Positions 21,101 to 35,812 of a DNA stretch of 64,000 nucleotides are shown here, in pieces. The notes beneath the pieces are model-generated. The model saw nothing but the letters and a program-made list of their open reading frames with translations, searched no databases and was not told where the DNA came from. The DNA is from Oasisia sp. SBJ-2009 (taxonomy: Eukaryota; Annelida; Polychaeta; Sabellida; Siboglinidae), in contig OZ024862.1 of the NCBI GenBank assembly GCA_964017155.1, positions 808,501 to 872,500 on the forward strand, in the 5' to 3' direction. Each line of letters starts with the position of its first letter. The first letter of the stretch is position 1. Made by a program: the position numbers and the translations under genes.

Positions 21101-24100
21101 CAAATGTTGGCAAAAATACAGATATAATAGCAACATTGAGGTGGGTCCGACTTTCACATAAGTGCCAAATAGTGAAATACTGAAAACAATTGAGAGTATA
21201 CGTGCTTTTATGAGAGAGTGCGCGTGAAGGTACGCGCCCGCAAGTGTTGGCACTTATGTACAAGTCGGGCCCACCTCAATTTTGGTATTATAACTGTATC
21301 TTTGCCAACATTTGATACTTGATTTTGTTAATTCAATCAATTATAATCATCTTGCGCATATTAATGTTTTATATACAGCGCGTCTTAGCAGACTTGTGAG
21401 GTCGAAAAGACAGCGTGGTCGGCAAAAACAAACTGTTTATCGCCCATTTCATATGCACAGCCCAGTAACATGCACCGCTGCGCTTGCGACTGGCACAAAT
21501 CGCGCTGTCTTTTCGACCTCAAAAGTTTGCCAAGACGCGCTGTTTATAAAACATAAATACGCGCAAGATGATTATAATTGAATGAATTAATTTAATCAAG
21601 TATCAAATGTTGGCAAAAATACAGATATAATAGCAACATTGAGGTGGGTCCGACTTGCACATAAGTGCCAAATAGTGAAATACTGAAAACAATTGAGAGT
21701 ATACGTGCTTTTATGAGAGAGTGCGCGTTAAGGTACGCGCCCGCAAGTGTAGGCATTTGTGTACAAGTCGGGCCCACCTCAATGTTGGTATTATAACTGT
21801 ATCTTTGCCAACATTTGATACTTGATTTTGTTAATTCTATCAATTATATTCATCTTGCGCATGTTTATGTTTTATATACAGCGCGTCTTAGCAGACTTTT
21901 GAGGTCGAAAAGACAGCGTGGTCGGCATAAACAAACTGTTTATCGCCCATTTCATATGCACAGCCCAGTAACATGCACCGCTGCGCTTGCGACTGGCACA
22001 AATCGCGCTGTCTTTTCGACCTCAAAAGTTTGCCAAGACGCGCTGTTTATAAAACATAAATACGCGCAAGATGATTATAATTGAATGAATTAATTTAATC
22101 AAGTATCAAATGTTGGCAAAAAATAGTGATATAATAGCAACATTGAGGTGGGTCCGACTTGTACATAAGTGCCAAATAGTGAAATAGTGACCGCTGCGCT
22201 TGCGACTGGCACAAATCGCGCTGTCTTTTCGACCTAAACAGTTTGCCAAGACGCGCTGTTTATAAAACATAAATACGCGCAAGATGATTATAATTGAATG
22301 AATTAATTTAATCAAGTATCAAATGTTGGCAAAAATACTGATATAATAGCAACATTGAGGTGGGTCCGACTTGTACATAAGTGCCAAATAGTGAAATACT
22401 AAAAACAAATTGAGAGTATACGTGCTTTTATGAGAGAGTGCGCGTGAAGGTACGCGCCCGCAAGTGTAGGCATTTATGTACAAGTCGGGCCCACCTCAAT
22501 GTTGGTATTATAACTGTATCTTTGCCAACATTTGATACTTGATTTTGTTAATTCTATCAATTATATTCATCTTGCGCATATTTATGTTTTATATACAGCG
22601 CGTCTTAGCAGACTTGTGAGGTCGATAAGACAGCGTGGTCGGCATAAACAAACTGTTTATCGCTCATTTCATATGCACAGCGCAGTAACATGCACCGCTG
22701 CGCTTGCGACTGGCACAAATCGCGCTGTCTTTTCGACCTCAAAAGTTTGCCAAGACGCGCTGTTTATAAAACATAAATACGCGCAAGATGATAATAATTG
22801 AATGAATTAATTTAATCAAGTATCAAATATTGGCAAAAATACTGATATAATAGCAACATAGAGGTGGGTCCGACTTGTACATAAGTGCCAAATAGTGAAA
22901 TACTGAAAACAAATTGAGAGTATACGTGCTTTTATGAGAGAGTGCGCGTGAAGGTACGCCCCCGCAAGTGTAGGCATTTATGTACAAGTCGGGCCCACCT
23001 CAATGTTGGTATTATAACTGTATCTTTGCCAACATTTGATACTTGATTTTGTTAATTCAATCAATTATACTCATCTTGCGCATATTTATGTTTTATATAC
23101 AGCGCGTCTTAGCAGACTTTTGAGGTCGAAAAGACAGCGTGGTCGGCAAAAACAAACTGTTTATCGCCCATTTCATATGCACAGCCCAGTAACATGCACC
23201 GCTGCGCTTGCGACTGGCACAAATCGCGCTGTCTTTTCGACCTCAAAAGTTTGCCAAGACGCGCTGTTTATAAAACATAAATACGCGCAAGATGATTATA
23301 ATTGAATGAATTAATTTAATCAAGTATCAAATGTTGGCAAAAAATAGTGATATAATAGCAACATTGAGGTGGGTCCGACTTGTACATAAGTGCCAAATAG
23401 TGAAATAGTGACCGCTGCGCTTGCGACTGGCACAAATCGCGCTGTCTTTTCGACCTAAACAGTTTGCCAAGACGCGCTGTTTATAAAACATAAATACGCG
23501 CAAGATGATTATAATTGAATGAATTAATTTAATCAAGTATCAAATGTTGGCAAAAATACTGATATAATAGCAACATTGAGGTGGGTCCGACTTGTACATA
23601 AGTGCCAAATAGTGAAATACTAAAAACAAATTGAGAGTATACGTGCTTTTATGAGAGAGTGCGCGTGAAGGTACGCGCCCGCAAGTGTAGGCATTTATGT
23701 ACAAGTCGGGCCCACCTCAATGTTGGTATTATAACTGTATCTTTGCCAACATTTGATACTTGATTTTGTTAATTCTATCAATTATATTCATCTTGCGCAT
23801 ATTTATGTTTTATATACAGCGCGTCTTAGCAGACTTGTGAGGTCGATAAGACAGCGTGGTCGGCATAAACAAACTGTTTATCGCTCATTTCATATGCACA
23901 GCGCAGTAACATGCACCGCTGCGCTTGCGACTGGCACAAATCGCGCTGTCTTTTCGACCTCAAAAGTTTGCCAAGACGCGCTGTTTATAAAACATAAATC
24001 CGCGCAAGATGATAATAATTGAATGAATTAATTTAATCAAGTATCAAATATTGGCAAAAATACTGATATAATAGCAACATAGAGGTGGGTCCGACTTGTA

Positions 24101-26981
24101 CATAAGTGCCAAATAGTGAAATACTGAAAACAAATTGAGAGTATACGTGCTTTTATGAGAGAGTGCGCGTGAAGGTACGCCCCCGCAAGTGTAGGCATTT
24201 ATGTACAAGTCGGGCCCACCTCAATGTTGGTATTATAACTGTATCTTTGCCAACATTTGATACTTGATTTTGTTAATTCTATCAATTATACTCATCTTGC
24301 GCATATTTATGTTTTATATACAGCGCGTCTTAGCAGACTTTTGAGGTCGAAAAGACAGCGTGGTCGGCAAAAACAAACTGTTTATCGCCCATTTCATATG
24401 CACAGCCCAGTAACATGCACCGCTGCGCTTGCGACTGGCACAAATCGCGCTGTCTTTTCGACCTCAAAAGTTTGCCAAGACGCGCTGTTTATAAAACATA
24501 AATACGCGCAAGATGATTATAATTGAATGAATTAATTTAATCAAGTATCAAATGTTGGCAAAAATACAGATATAATAGCAACATTGAGGTGGGTCCGACT
24601 TGCACATAAGTGCCAAATAGTGAAATACTGAAAACAATTGAGAGTATACGTGCTTTTATGAGAGAGTGCGCGTTAAGGTACGCGCCCGCAAGTGTAGGCA
24701 TTTGTGTACAAGTCGGGCCCACCTCAATGTTGGTATTATAACTGTATCTTTGCCAACATTTGATACTTGATTTTGTTAATTCTATCAATTATATTCATCT
24801 TGCGCATGTTTATGTTTTATATACAGCGCGTCTTAGCAGACTTTTGAGGTCGAAAAGACAGCGTGGTCGGCATAAACAAACTGTTTATCGCCCATTTCAT
24901 ATGCACAGCCCAGTAACATGCACCGCTGCGCTTGCGACTGGCACAAATCGCGCTGTCTTTTCGACCTCAACAGTTTGCCAAGACGCGCTGTTTATAAAAC
25001 ATAAATACGCGCAAGATGATTATAATTGAATGAATTAATTTAATCAAGTATCAAATGTTGGCAAAAAATAGTGATATAATAGCAACATTGAGGTGGGTCC
25101 GACTTGTACATAAGTGCCAAATAGTGAAATAGTGACCGCTGCGCTTGCGACTGGCACAAATCGCGCTGTCTTTTCGACCTAAACAGTTTGCCAAGACGCG
25201 CTGTTTATAAAACATAAATACGCGCAAGATGATTATAATTGAATGAATTAATTTAATCAAGTATCAAATGTTGGCAAAAATACTGATATAATAGCAACAT
25301 TGAGGTGGGTCCGACTTGTACATAAGTGCCAAATAGTGAAATACTAAAAACAAATTGAGAGTATACGTGCTTTTATGAGAGAGTGCGCGTGAAGGTACGC
25401 GCCCGCAAGTGTAGGCATTTATGTACAAGTCGGGCCCACCTCAATGTTGGTATTATAACTGTATCTTTGCCAACATTTGATACTTGATTTTGTTAATTCT
25501 ATCAATTATATTCATCTTGCGCATATTTATGTTTTATATACAGCGCGTCTTAGCAGACTTGTGAGGTCGATAAGACAGCGTGGTCGGCATAAACAAACTG
25601 TTTATCGCTCATTTCATATGCACAGCGCAGTAACATGCACCGCTGCGCTTGCGACTGGCACAAATCGCGCTGTCTTTTCGACCTCAAAAGTTTGCCAAGA
25701 CGCGCTGTTTATAAAACATAAATACGCGCAAGATGATAATAATTGAATGAATTAATTTAATCAAGTATCAAATATTGGCAAAAATACTGATATAATAGCA
25801 ACATAGAGGTGGGTCCGACTTGTACATAAGTGCCAAATAGTGAAATACTGAAAACAAATTGAGAGTATACGTGCTTTTATGAGAGAGTGCGCGTGAAGGT
25901 ACGCCCCCGCAAGTGTAGGCATTTATGTACAAGTCGGGCCCACCTCAATGTTGGTATTATAACTGTATCTTTGCCAACATTTGATACTTGATTTTGTTAA
26001 TTCAATCAATTATACTCATCTTGCGCATATTTATGTTTTATATACAGCGCGTCTTAGCAGACTTTTGAGGTCGAAAAGACAGCGTGGTCGGCAAAAACAA
26101 ACTGTTTATCGCCCATTTCATATGCACAGCCCAGTAACATGCACCGCTGCGCTTGCGACTGGCACAAATCGCGCTGTCTTTTCGACCTCAAAAGTTTGCC
26201 AAGACGCGCTGTTTATAAAACATAAATACGCGCAAGATGATTATAATTGAATGAATTAATTTAATCAAGTATCAAATGTTGGCAAAAATACAGATATAAT
26301 AGCAACATTGAGGTGGGTCCGACTTGCACATAAGTGCCAAATAGTGAAATACTGAAAACAATTGAGAGTATACGTGCTTTTATGAGAGAGTGCGCGTTAA
26401 GGTACGCGCCCGCAAGTGTAGGCATTTGTGTACAAGTCGGGCCCACCTCAATGTTGGTATTATAACTGTATCTTTGCCAACATTTGATACTTGATTTTGT
26501 TAATTCTATCAATTATATTCATCTTGCGCATGTTTATGTTTTATATACAGCGCGTCTTAGCAGACTTTTGAGGTCGAAAAGACAGCGTGGTCGGCATAAA
26601 CAAACTGTTTATCGCCCATTTCATATGCACAGCCCAGTAACATGCACCGCTGCGCTTGCGACTGGCACAAATCGCGCTGTCTTTTCGACCTCAACAGTTT
26701 GCCAAGACGCGCTGTTTATAAAACATAAATACGCGCAAGATGATTATAATTGAATGAATTAATTTAATCAAGTATCAAATGTTGGCAAAAAATAGTGATA
26801 TAATAGCAACATTGAGGTGGGTCCGACTTGTACATAAGTGCCAAATAGTGAAATAGTGACCGCTGCGCTTGCGACTGGCACAAATCGCGCTGTCTTTTCG
26901 ACCTAAACAGTTTGCCAAGACGCGCTGTTTATAAAACATAAATACGCGCAAGATGATTATAATTGAATGAATTAATTTAAT
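18151..26981. repeat. 8831-bp super-repeat, copy 1
   Basis: It consists of six HORs: A-B-C-S 18151-19874, D-C-S 19875-21093, D-C-S 21094-22312, A-B-S 22313-23533, A-B-C-S 23534-25257 and A-B-C-S 25258-26981 (15 full and 6 short units). The D units at 19875 and 21094 are defined by ACTTTCACATAAG, GTGTTGGCACTTATG, CTCAATTTTGG and TTATAATCATC. The first still has CATATTTATG and TTTTGAGG; the second has CATATTAATG and TTGTGAGG. ACAAGACGGG (A at 20046) is private to this copy. Confidence 0.94.
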
Positions 26982-29900
26982 CAAGTATCAAATGTTGGCA
27001 AAAATACTGATATAATAGCAACATTGAGGTGGGTCCGACTTGTACATAAGTGCCAAATAGTGAAATACTAAAAACAAATTGAGAGTATACGTGCTTTTAT
27101 GAGAGAGTGCGCGTGAAGGTACGCGCCCGCAAGTGTAGGCATTTATGTACAAGTCGGGCCCACCTCAATGTTGGTATTATAACTGTATCTTTGCCAACAT
27201 TTGATACTTGATTTTGTTAATTCTATCAATTATATTCATCTTGCGCATATTTATATTTTATATACAGCGCGTCTTAGCAGACTTGTGAGGTCGATAAGAC
27301 AGCGTGGTCGGCATAAACAAACTGTTTATCGCTCATTTCATATGCACAGCGCAGTAACATGCACCGCTGCGCTTGCGACTGGCACAAATCGCGCTGTCTT
27401 TTCGACCTCAAAAGTTTGCCAAGACGCGCTGTTTATAAAACATAAATCCGCGCAAGATGATAATAATTGAATGAATTAATTTAATCAAGTATCAAATATT
27501 GGCAAAAATACTGATATAATAGCAACATAGAGGTGGGTCCGACTTGTACATAAGTGCCAAATAGTGAAATACTGAAAACAAATTGAGAGTATACGTGCTT
27601 TTATGAGAGAGTGCGCGTGAAGGTACGCCCCCGCAAGTGTAGGCATTTATGTACAAGTCGGGCCCACCTCAATGTTGGTATTATAACTGTATCTTTGCCA
27701 ACATTTGATACTTGATTTTGTTAATTCAATCAATTATACTCATCTTGCGCATATTTATGTTTTATATACAGCGCGTCTTAGCAGACTTTTGAGGTCGAAA
27801 AGACAGCGTGGTCGGCAAAAACAAACTGTTTATCGCCCATTTCATATGCACAGCCCAGTAACATGCACCGCTGCGCTTGCGACTGGCACAAATCGCGCTG
27901 TCTTTTCGACCTCAAAAGTTTGCCAAGACGCGCTGTTTATAAAACATAAATACGCGCAAGATGATTATAATTGAATGAATTAATTTAATCAAGTATCAAA
28001 TGTTGGCAAAAATACAGATATAATAGCAACATTGAGGTGGGTCCGACTTGCACATAAGTGCCAAATAGTGAAATACTGAAAACAATTGAGAGTATACGTG
28101 CTTTTATGAGAGAGTGCGCGTTAAGGTACGCGCCCGCAAGTGTAGGCATTTATGTACAAGTCGGGCCCACCTCAATGTTGGTATTATAACTGTATCTTTG
28201 CCAACATTTGATACTTGATTTTGTTAATTCTATCAATTATATTCATCTTGCGCATGTTTATGTTTTATATACAGCGCGTCTTAGCAGACTTTTGAGGTCG
28301 AAAAGACAGCGTGGTCGGCATAAACAAACTGTTTATCGCCCATTTCATATGCACAGCCCAGTAACATGCACCGCTGCGCTTGCGACTGGCACAAATCGCG
28401 CTGTTTTTTCGACCTCAAAAGTTTGCCAAGACGCGCTGTTTATAAAACATAAATACGCGCAAGATGATTATAATTGAATGAATTAATTTAATCAAGTATC
28501 AAATGTTGGCAAAAAATAGTGATATAATAGCAACATTGAGGTGGGTCCGACTTGTACATAAGTGCCAAATAGTGAAATAGTGACCGCTGCGCTTGCGACT
28601 GGCACAAATCGCGCTGTCTTTTCGACCTAAACAGTTTGCCAAGACGCGCTGTTTATAAAACATAAATACGCGCAAGATGATTATAATTGAATGAATTAAT
28701 TTAATCAAGTATCAAATGTTGGCAAAAATACAGATATAATAGCAACATTGAGGTGGGTCCGACTTTCACATAAGTGCCAAATAGTGAAATACTGAAAACA
28801 ATTGAGAGTATACGTGCTTTTATGAGAGAGTGCGCGTGAAGGTACGCGCCCGCAAGTGTTGGCACTTATGTACAAGTCGGGCCCACCTCAATTTTGGTAT
28901 TATAACTGTATCTTTGCCAACATTTGATACTTGATTTTGTTAATTCAATCAATTATAATCATCTTGCGCATATTTATGTTTTATATACAGCGCGTCTTAG
29001 CAGACTTTTGAGGTCGAAAAGACAGCGTGGTCGGCAAAAACAAACTGTTTATCGCCCATTTCATATGCACAGCCCAGTAACATGCACCGCTGCGCTTGCG
29101 ACTGGCACAAATCGCGCTGTCTTTTCGACCTCAAAAGTTTGCCAAGACGCGCTGTTTATAAAACATAAATACGCGCAAGATGATTATAATTGAATGAATT
29201 AATTTAATCAAGTATCAAATGTTGGCAAAAATACAGATATAATAGCAACATTGAGGTGGGTCCGACTTGCACATAAGTGCCAAATAGTGAAATACTGAAA
29301 ACAATTGAGAGTATACGTGCTTTTATGAGAGAGTGCGCGTTAAGGTACGCGCCCGCAAGTGTAGGCATTTATGTACAAGTCGGGCCCACCTCAATGTTGG
29401 TATTATAACTGTATCTTTGCCAACATTTGATACTTGATTTTGTTAATTCTATCAATTATATTCATCTTGCGCATGTTTATGTTTTATATACAGCGCGTCT
29501 TAGCAGACTTTTGAGGTCGAAAAGACAGCGTGGTCGGCATAAACAAACTGTTTATCGCCCATTTCATATGCACAGCCCAGTAACATGCACCGCTGCGCTT
29601 GCGACTGGCACAAATCGCGCTGTTTTTTCGACCTCAAAAGTTTGCCAAGACGCGCTGTTTATAAAACATAAATACGCGCAAGATGATTATAATTGAATGA
29701 ATTAATTTAATCAAGTATCAAATGTTGGCAAAAAATAGTGATATAATAGCAACATTGAGGTGGGTCCGACTTGTACATAAGTGCCAAATAGTGAAATAGT
29801 GACCGCTGCGCTTGCGACTGGCACAAATCGCGCTGTCTTTTCGACCTAAACAGTTTGCCAAGACGCGCTGTTTATAAAACATAAATACGCGCAAGATGAT

Positions 29901-32900
29901 TATAATTGAATGAATTAATTTAATCAAGTATCAAATGTTGGCAAAAATACAGATATAATAGCAACATTGAGGTGGGTCCGACTTTCACATAAGTGCCAAA
30001 TAGTGAAATACTGAAAACAATTGAGAGTATACGTGCTTTTATGAGAGAGTGCGCGTGAAGGTACGCGCCCGCAAGTGTTGGCACTTATGTACAAGTCGGG
30101 CCCACCTCAATTTTGGTATTATAACTGTATCTTTGCCAACATTTGATACTTGATTTTGTTAATTCAATCAATTATAATCATCTTGCGCATATTAATGTTT
30201 TATATACAGCGCGTCTTAGCAGACTTGTGAGGTCGAAAAGACAGCGTGGTCGGCAAAAACAAACTGTTTATCGCCCATTTCATATGCACAGCCCAGTAAC
30301 ATGCACCGCTGCGCTTGCGACTGGCACAAATCGCGCTGTCTTTTCGACCTCAAAAGTTTGCCAAGACGCGCTGTTTATAAAACATAAATACGCGCAAGAT
30401 GATTATAATTGAATGAATTAATTTAATCAAGTATCAAATGTTGGCAAAAATACAGATATAATAGCAACATTGAGGTGGGTCCGACTTGCACATAAGTGCC
30501 AAATAGTGAAATACTGAAAACAATTGAGAGTATACGTGCTTTTATGAGAGAGTGCGCGTTAAGGTACGCGCCCGCAAGTGTAGGCATTTGTGTACAAGTC
30601 GGGCCCACCTCAATGTTGGTATTATAACTGTATCTTTGCCAACATTTGATACTTGATTTTGTTAATTCTATCAATTATATTCATCTTGCGCATGTTTATG
30701 TTTTATATACAGCGCGTCTTAGCAGACTTTTGAGGTCGAAAAGACAGCGTGGTCGGCATAAACAAACTGTTTATCGCCCATTTCATATGCACAGCCCAGT
30801 AACATGCACCGCTGCGCTTGCGACTGGCACAAATCGCGCTGTCTTTTCGACCTCAAAAGTTTGCCAAGACGCGCTGTTTATAAAACATAAATACGCGCAA
30901 GATGATTATAATTGAATGAATTAATTTAATCAAGTATCAAATGTTGGCAAAAAATAGTGATATAATAGCAACATTGAGGTGGGTCCGACTTGTACATAAG
31001 TGCCAAATAGTGAAATAGTGACCGCTGCGCTTGCGACTGGCACAAATCGCGCTGTCTTTTCGACCTAAACAGTTTGCCAAGACGCGCTGTTTATAAAACA
31101 TAAATACGCGCAAGATGATTATAATTGAATGAATTAATTTAATCAAGTATCAAATGTTGGCAAAAATACTGATATAATAGCAACATTGAGGTGGGTCCGA
31201 CTTGTACATAAGTGCCAAATAGTGAAATACTAAAAACAAATTGAGAGTATACGTGCTTTTATGAGAGAGTGCGCGTGAAGGTACGCGCCCGCAAGTGTAG
31301 GCATTTATGTACAAGTCGGGCCCACCTCAATGTTGGTATTATAACTGTATCTTTGCCAACATTTGATACTTGATTTTGTTAATTCTATCAATTATATTCA
31401 TCTTGCGCATATTTATGTTTTATATACAGCGCGTCTTAGCAGACTTGTGAGGTCGATAAGACAGCGTGGTCGGCATAAACAAACTGTTTATCGCTCATTT
31501 CATATGCACAGCGCAGTAACATGCACCGCTGCGCTTGCGACTGGCACAAATCGCGCTGTCTTTTCGACCTCAAAAGTTTGCCAAGACGCGCTGTTTATAA
31601 AACATAAATACGCGCAAGATGATAATAATTGAATGAATTAATTTAATCAAGTATCAAATATTGGCAAAAATACTGATATAATAGCAACATAGAGGTGGGT
31701 CCGACTTGTACATAAGTGCCAAATAGTGAAATACTGAAAACAAATTGAGAGTATACGTGCTTTTATGAGAGAGTGCGCGTGAAGGTACGCCCCCGCAAGT
31801 GTAGGCATTTATGTACAAGTCGGGCCCACCTCAATGTTGGTATTATAACTGTATCTTTGCCAACATTTGATACTTGATTTTGTTAATTCAATCAATTATA
31901 CTCATCTTGCGCATATTTATGTTTTATATACAGCGCGTCTTAGCAGACTTTTGAGGTCGAAAAGACAGCGTGGTCGGCAAAAACAAACTGTTTATCGCCC
32001 ATTTCATATGCACAGCCCAGTAACATGCACCGCTGCGCTTGCGACTGGCACAAATCGCGCTGTCTTTTCGACCTCAAAAGTTTGCCAAGACGCGCTGTTT
32101 ATAAAACATAAATACGCGCAAGATGATTATAATTGAATGAATTAATTTAATCAAGTATCAAATGTTGGCAAAAAATAGTGATATAATAGCAACATTGAGG
32201 TGGGTCCGACTTGTACATAAGTGCCAAATAGTGAAATAGTGACCGCTGCGCTTGCGACTGGCACAAATCGCGCTGTCTTTTCGACCTAAACAGTTTGCCA
32301 AGACGCGCTGTTTATAAAACATAAATACGCGCAAGATGATTATAATTGAATGAATTAATTTAATCAAGTATCAAATGTTGGCAAAAATACTGATATAATA
32401 GCAACATTGAGGTGGGTCCGACTTGTACATAAGTGCCAAATAGTGAAATACTAAAAACAAATTGAGAGTATACGTGCTTTTATGAGAGAGTGCGCGTGAA
32501 GGTACGCGCCCGCAAGTGTAGGCATTTATGTACAAGTCGGGCCCACCTCAATGTTGGTATTATAACTGTATCTTTGCCAACATTTGATACTTGATTTTGT
32601 TAATTCTATCAATTATATTCATCTTGCGCATATTTATGTTTTATATACAGCGCGTCTTAGCAGACTTGTGAGGTCGATAAGACAGCGTGGTCGGCATAAA
32701 CAAACTGTTTATCGCTCATTTCATATGCACAGCGCAGTAACATGCACCGCTGAGCTTGCGACTGGCACAAATCGCGCTGTCTTTTCGACCTCAAAAGTTT
32801 GCCAAGACGCGCTGTTTATAAAACATAAATCCGCGCAAGATGATAATAATTGAATGAATTAATTTAATCAAGTATCAAATATTGGCAAAAATACTGATAT

Positions 32901-35812
32901 AATAGCAACATAGAGGTGGGTCCGACTTGTACATAAGTGCCAAATAGTGAAATACTGAAAACAAATTGAGAGTATACGTGCTTTTATGAGAGAGTGCGCG
33001 TGAAGGTACGCCCCCGCAAGTGTAGGCATTTATGTACAAGTCGGGCCCACCTCAATGTTGGTATTATAACTGTATCTTTGCCAACATTTGATACTTGATT
33101 TTGTTAATTCTATCAATTATACTCATCTTGCGCATATTTATGTTTTATATACAGCGCGTCTTAGCAGACTTTTGAGGTCGAAAAGACAGCGTGGTCGGCA
33201 AAAACAAACTGTTTATCGCCCATTTCATATGCACAGCCCAGTAACATGCACCGCTGCGCTTGCGACTGGCACAAATCGCGCTGTCTTTTCGACCTCAAAA
33301 GTTTGCCAAGACGCGCTGTTTATAAAACATAAATACGCGCAAGATGATTATAATTGAATGAATTAATTTAATCAAGTATCAAATGTTGGCAAAAATACAG
33401 ATATAATAGCAACATTGAGGTGGGTCCGACTTGCACATAAGTGCCAAATAGTGAAATACTGAAAACAATTGAGAGTATACGTGCTTTTATGAGAGAGTGC
33501 GCGTTAAGGTACGCGCCCGCAAGTGTAGGCATTTGTGTACAAGTCGGGCCCACCTCAATGTTGGTATTATAACTGTATCTTTGCCAACATTTGATACTTG
33601 ATTTTGTTAATTCTATCAATTATATTCATCTTGCGCATGTTTATGTTTTATATACAGCGCGTCTTAGCAGACTTTTGAGGTCGAAAAGACAGCGTGGTCG
33701 GCATAAACAAACTGTTTATCGCCCATTTCATATGCACAGCCCAGTAACATGCACCGCTGCGCTTGCGACTGGCACAAATCGCGCTGTCTTTTCGACCTCA
33801 ACAGTTTGCCAAGACGCGCTGTTTATAAAACATAAATACGCGCAAGATGATTATAATTGAATGAATTAATTTAATCAAGTATCAAATGTTGGCAAAAAAT
33901 AGTGATATAATAGCAACATTGAGGTGGGTCCGACTTGTACATAAGTGCCAAATAGTGAAATAGTGACCGCTGCGCTTGCGACTGGCACAAATCGCGCTGT
34001 CTTTTCGACCTAAACAGTTTGCCAAGACGCGCTGTTTATAAAACATAAATACGCGCAAGATGATTATAATTGAATGAATTAATTTAATCAAGTATCAAAT
34101 GTTGGCAAAAATACTGATATAATAGCAACATTGAGGTGGGTCCGACTTGTACATAAGTGCCAAATAGTGAAATACTAAAAACAAATTGAGAGTATACGTG
34201 CTTTTATGAGAGAGTGCGCGTGAAGGTACGCGCCCGCAAGTGTAGGCATTTATGTACAAGTCGGGCCCACCTCAATGTTGGTATTATAACTGTATCTTTG
34301 CCAACATTTGATACTTGATTTTGTTAATTCTATCAATTATATTCATCTTGCGCATATTTATGTTTTATATACAGCGCGTCTTAGCAGACTTGTGAGGTCG
34401 ATAAGACAGCGTGGTCGGCATAAACAAACTGTTTATCGCTCATTTCATATGCACAGCGCAGTAACATGCACCGCTGCGCTTGCGACTGGCACAAATCGCG
34501 CTGTCTTTTCGACCTCAAAAGTTTGCCAAGACGCGCTGTTTATAAAACATAAATACGCGCAAGATGATAATAATTGAATGAATTAATTTAATCAAGTATC
34601 AAATATTGGCAAAAATACTGATATAATAGCAACATAGAGGTGGGTCCGACTTGTACATAAGTGCCAAATAGTGAAATACTGAAAACAAATTGAGAGTATA
34701 CGTGCTTTTATGAGAGAGTGCGCGTGAAGGTACGCCCCCGCAAGTGTAGGCATTTATGTACAAGTCGGGCCCACCTCAATGTTGGTATTATAACTGTATC
34801 TTTGCCAACATTTGATACTTGATTTTGTTAATTCAATCAATTATACTCATCTTGCGCATATTTATGTTTTATATACAGCGCGTCTTAGCAGACTTTTGAG
34901 GTCGAAAAGACAGCGTGGTCGGCAAAAACAAACTGTTTATCGCCCATTTCATATGCACAGCCCAGTAACATGCACCGCTGCGCTTGCGACTGGCACAAAT
35001 CGCGCTGTCTTTTCGACCTCAAAAGTTTGCCAAGACGCGCTGTTTATAAAACATAAATACGCGCAAGATGATTATAATTGAATGAATTAATTTAATCAAG
35101 TATCAAATGTTGGCAAAAATACAGATATAATAGCAACATTGAGGTGGGTCCGACTTGCACATAAGTGCCAAATAGTGAAATACTGAAAACAATTGAGAGT
35201 ATACGTGCTTTTATGAGAGAGTGCGCGTTAAGGTACGCGCCCGCAAGTGTAGGCATTTGTGTACAAGTCGGGCCCACCTCAATGTTGGTATTATAACTGT
35301 ATCTTTGCCAACATTTGATACTTGATTTTGTTAATTCTATCAATTATATTCATCTTGCGCATGTTTATGTTTTATATACAGCGCGTCTTAGCAGACTTTT
35401 GAGGTCGAAAAGACAGCGTGGTCGGCATAAACAAACTGTTTATCGCCCATTTCATATGCACAGCCCAGTAACATGCACCGCTGCGCTTGCGACTGGCACA
35501 AATCGCGCTGTCTTTTCGACCTCAACAGTTTGCCAAGACGCGCTGTTTATAAAACATAAATACGCGCAAGATGATTATAATTGAATGAATTAATTTAATC
35601 AAGTATCAAATGTTGGCAAAAAATAGTGATATAATAGCAACATTGAGGTGGGTCCGACTTGTACATAAGTGCCAAATAGTGAAATAGTGACCGCTGCGCT
35701 TGCGACTGGCACAAATCGCGCTGTCTTTTCGACCTAAACAGTTTGCCAAGACGCGCTGTTTATAAAACATAAATACGCGCAAGATGATTATAATTGAATG
35801 AATTAATTTAAT
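26982..35812. repeat. 8831-bp super-repeat, copy 2
   Basis: Its six HORs repeat copy 1 in order and length: 26982-28705, 28706-29924, 29925-31143, 31144-32364, 32365-34088 and 34089-35812. By eye I noticed only two substitutions between the copies: T at 28877 against A at 20046, and A at 32753 (CCGCTGAGCTTG) against C at 23922. Every unit start is displaced by exactly 8831 bp, so there are no net length changes between the copies. Confidence 0.94.

Noticed and set aside
18151..35812. Assembly artefact as the explanation for the near-identical 8831-bp copies
   Set aside because: It cannot be excluded from sequence alone, but private substitutions in each copy (20046, 32753) show they are not a literal copy of one consensus, and recent satellite duplications are commonly this similar.
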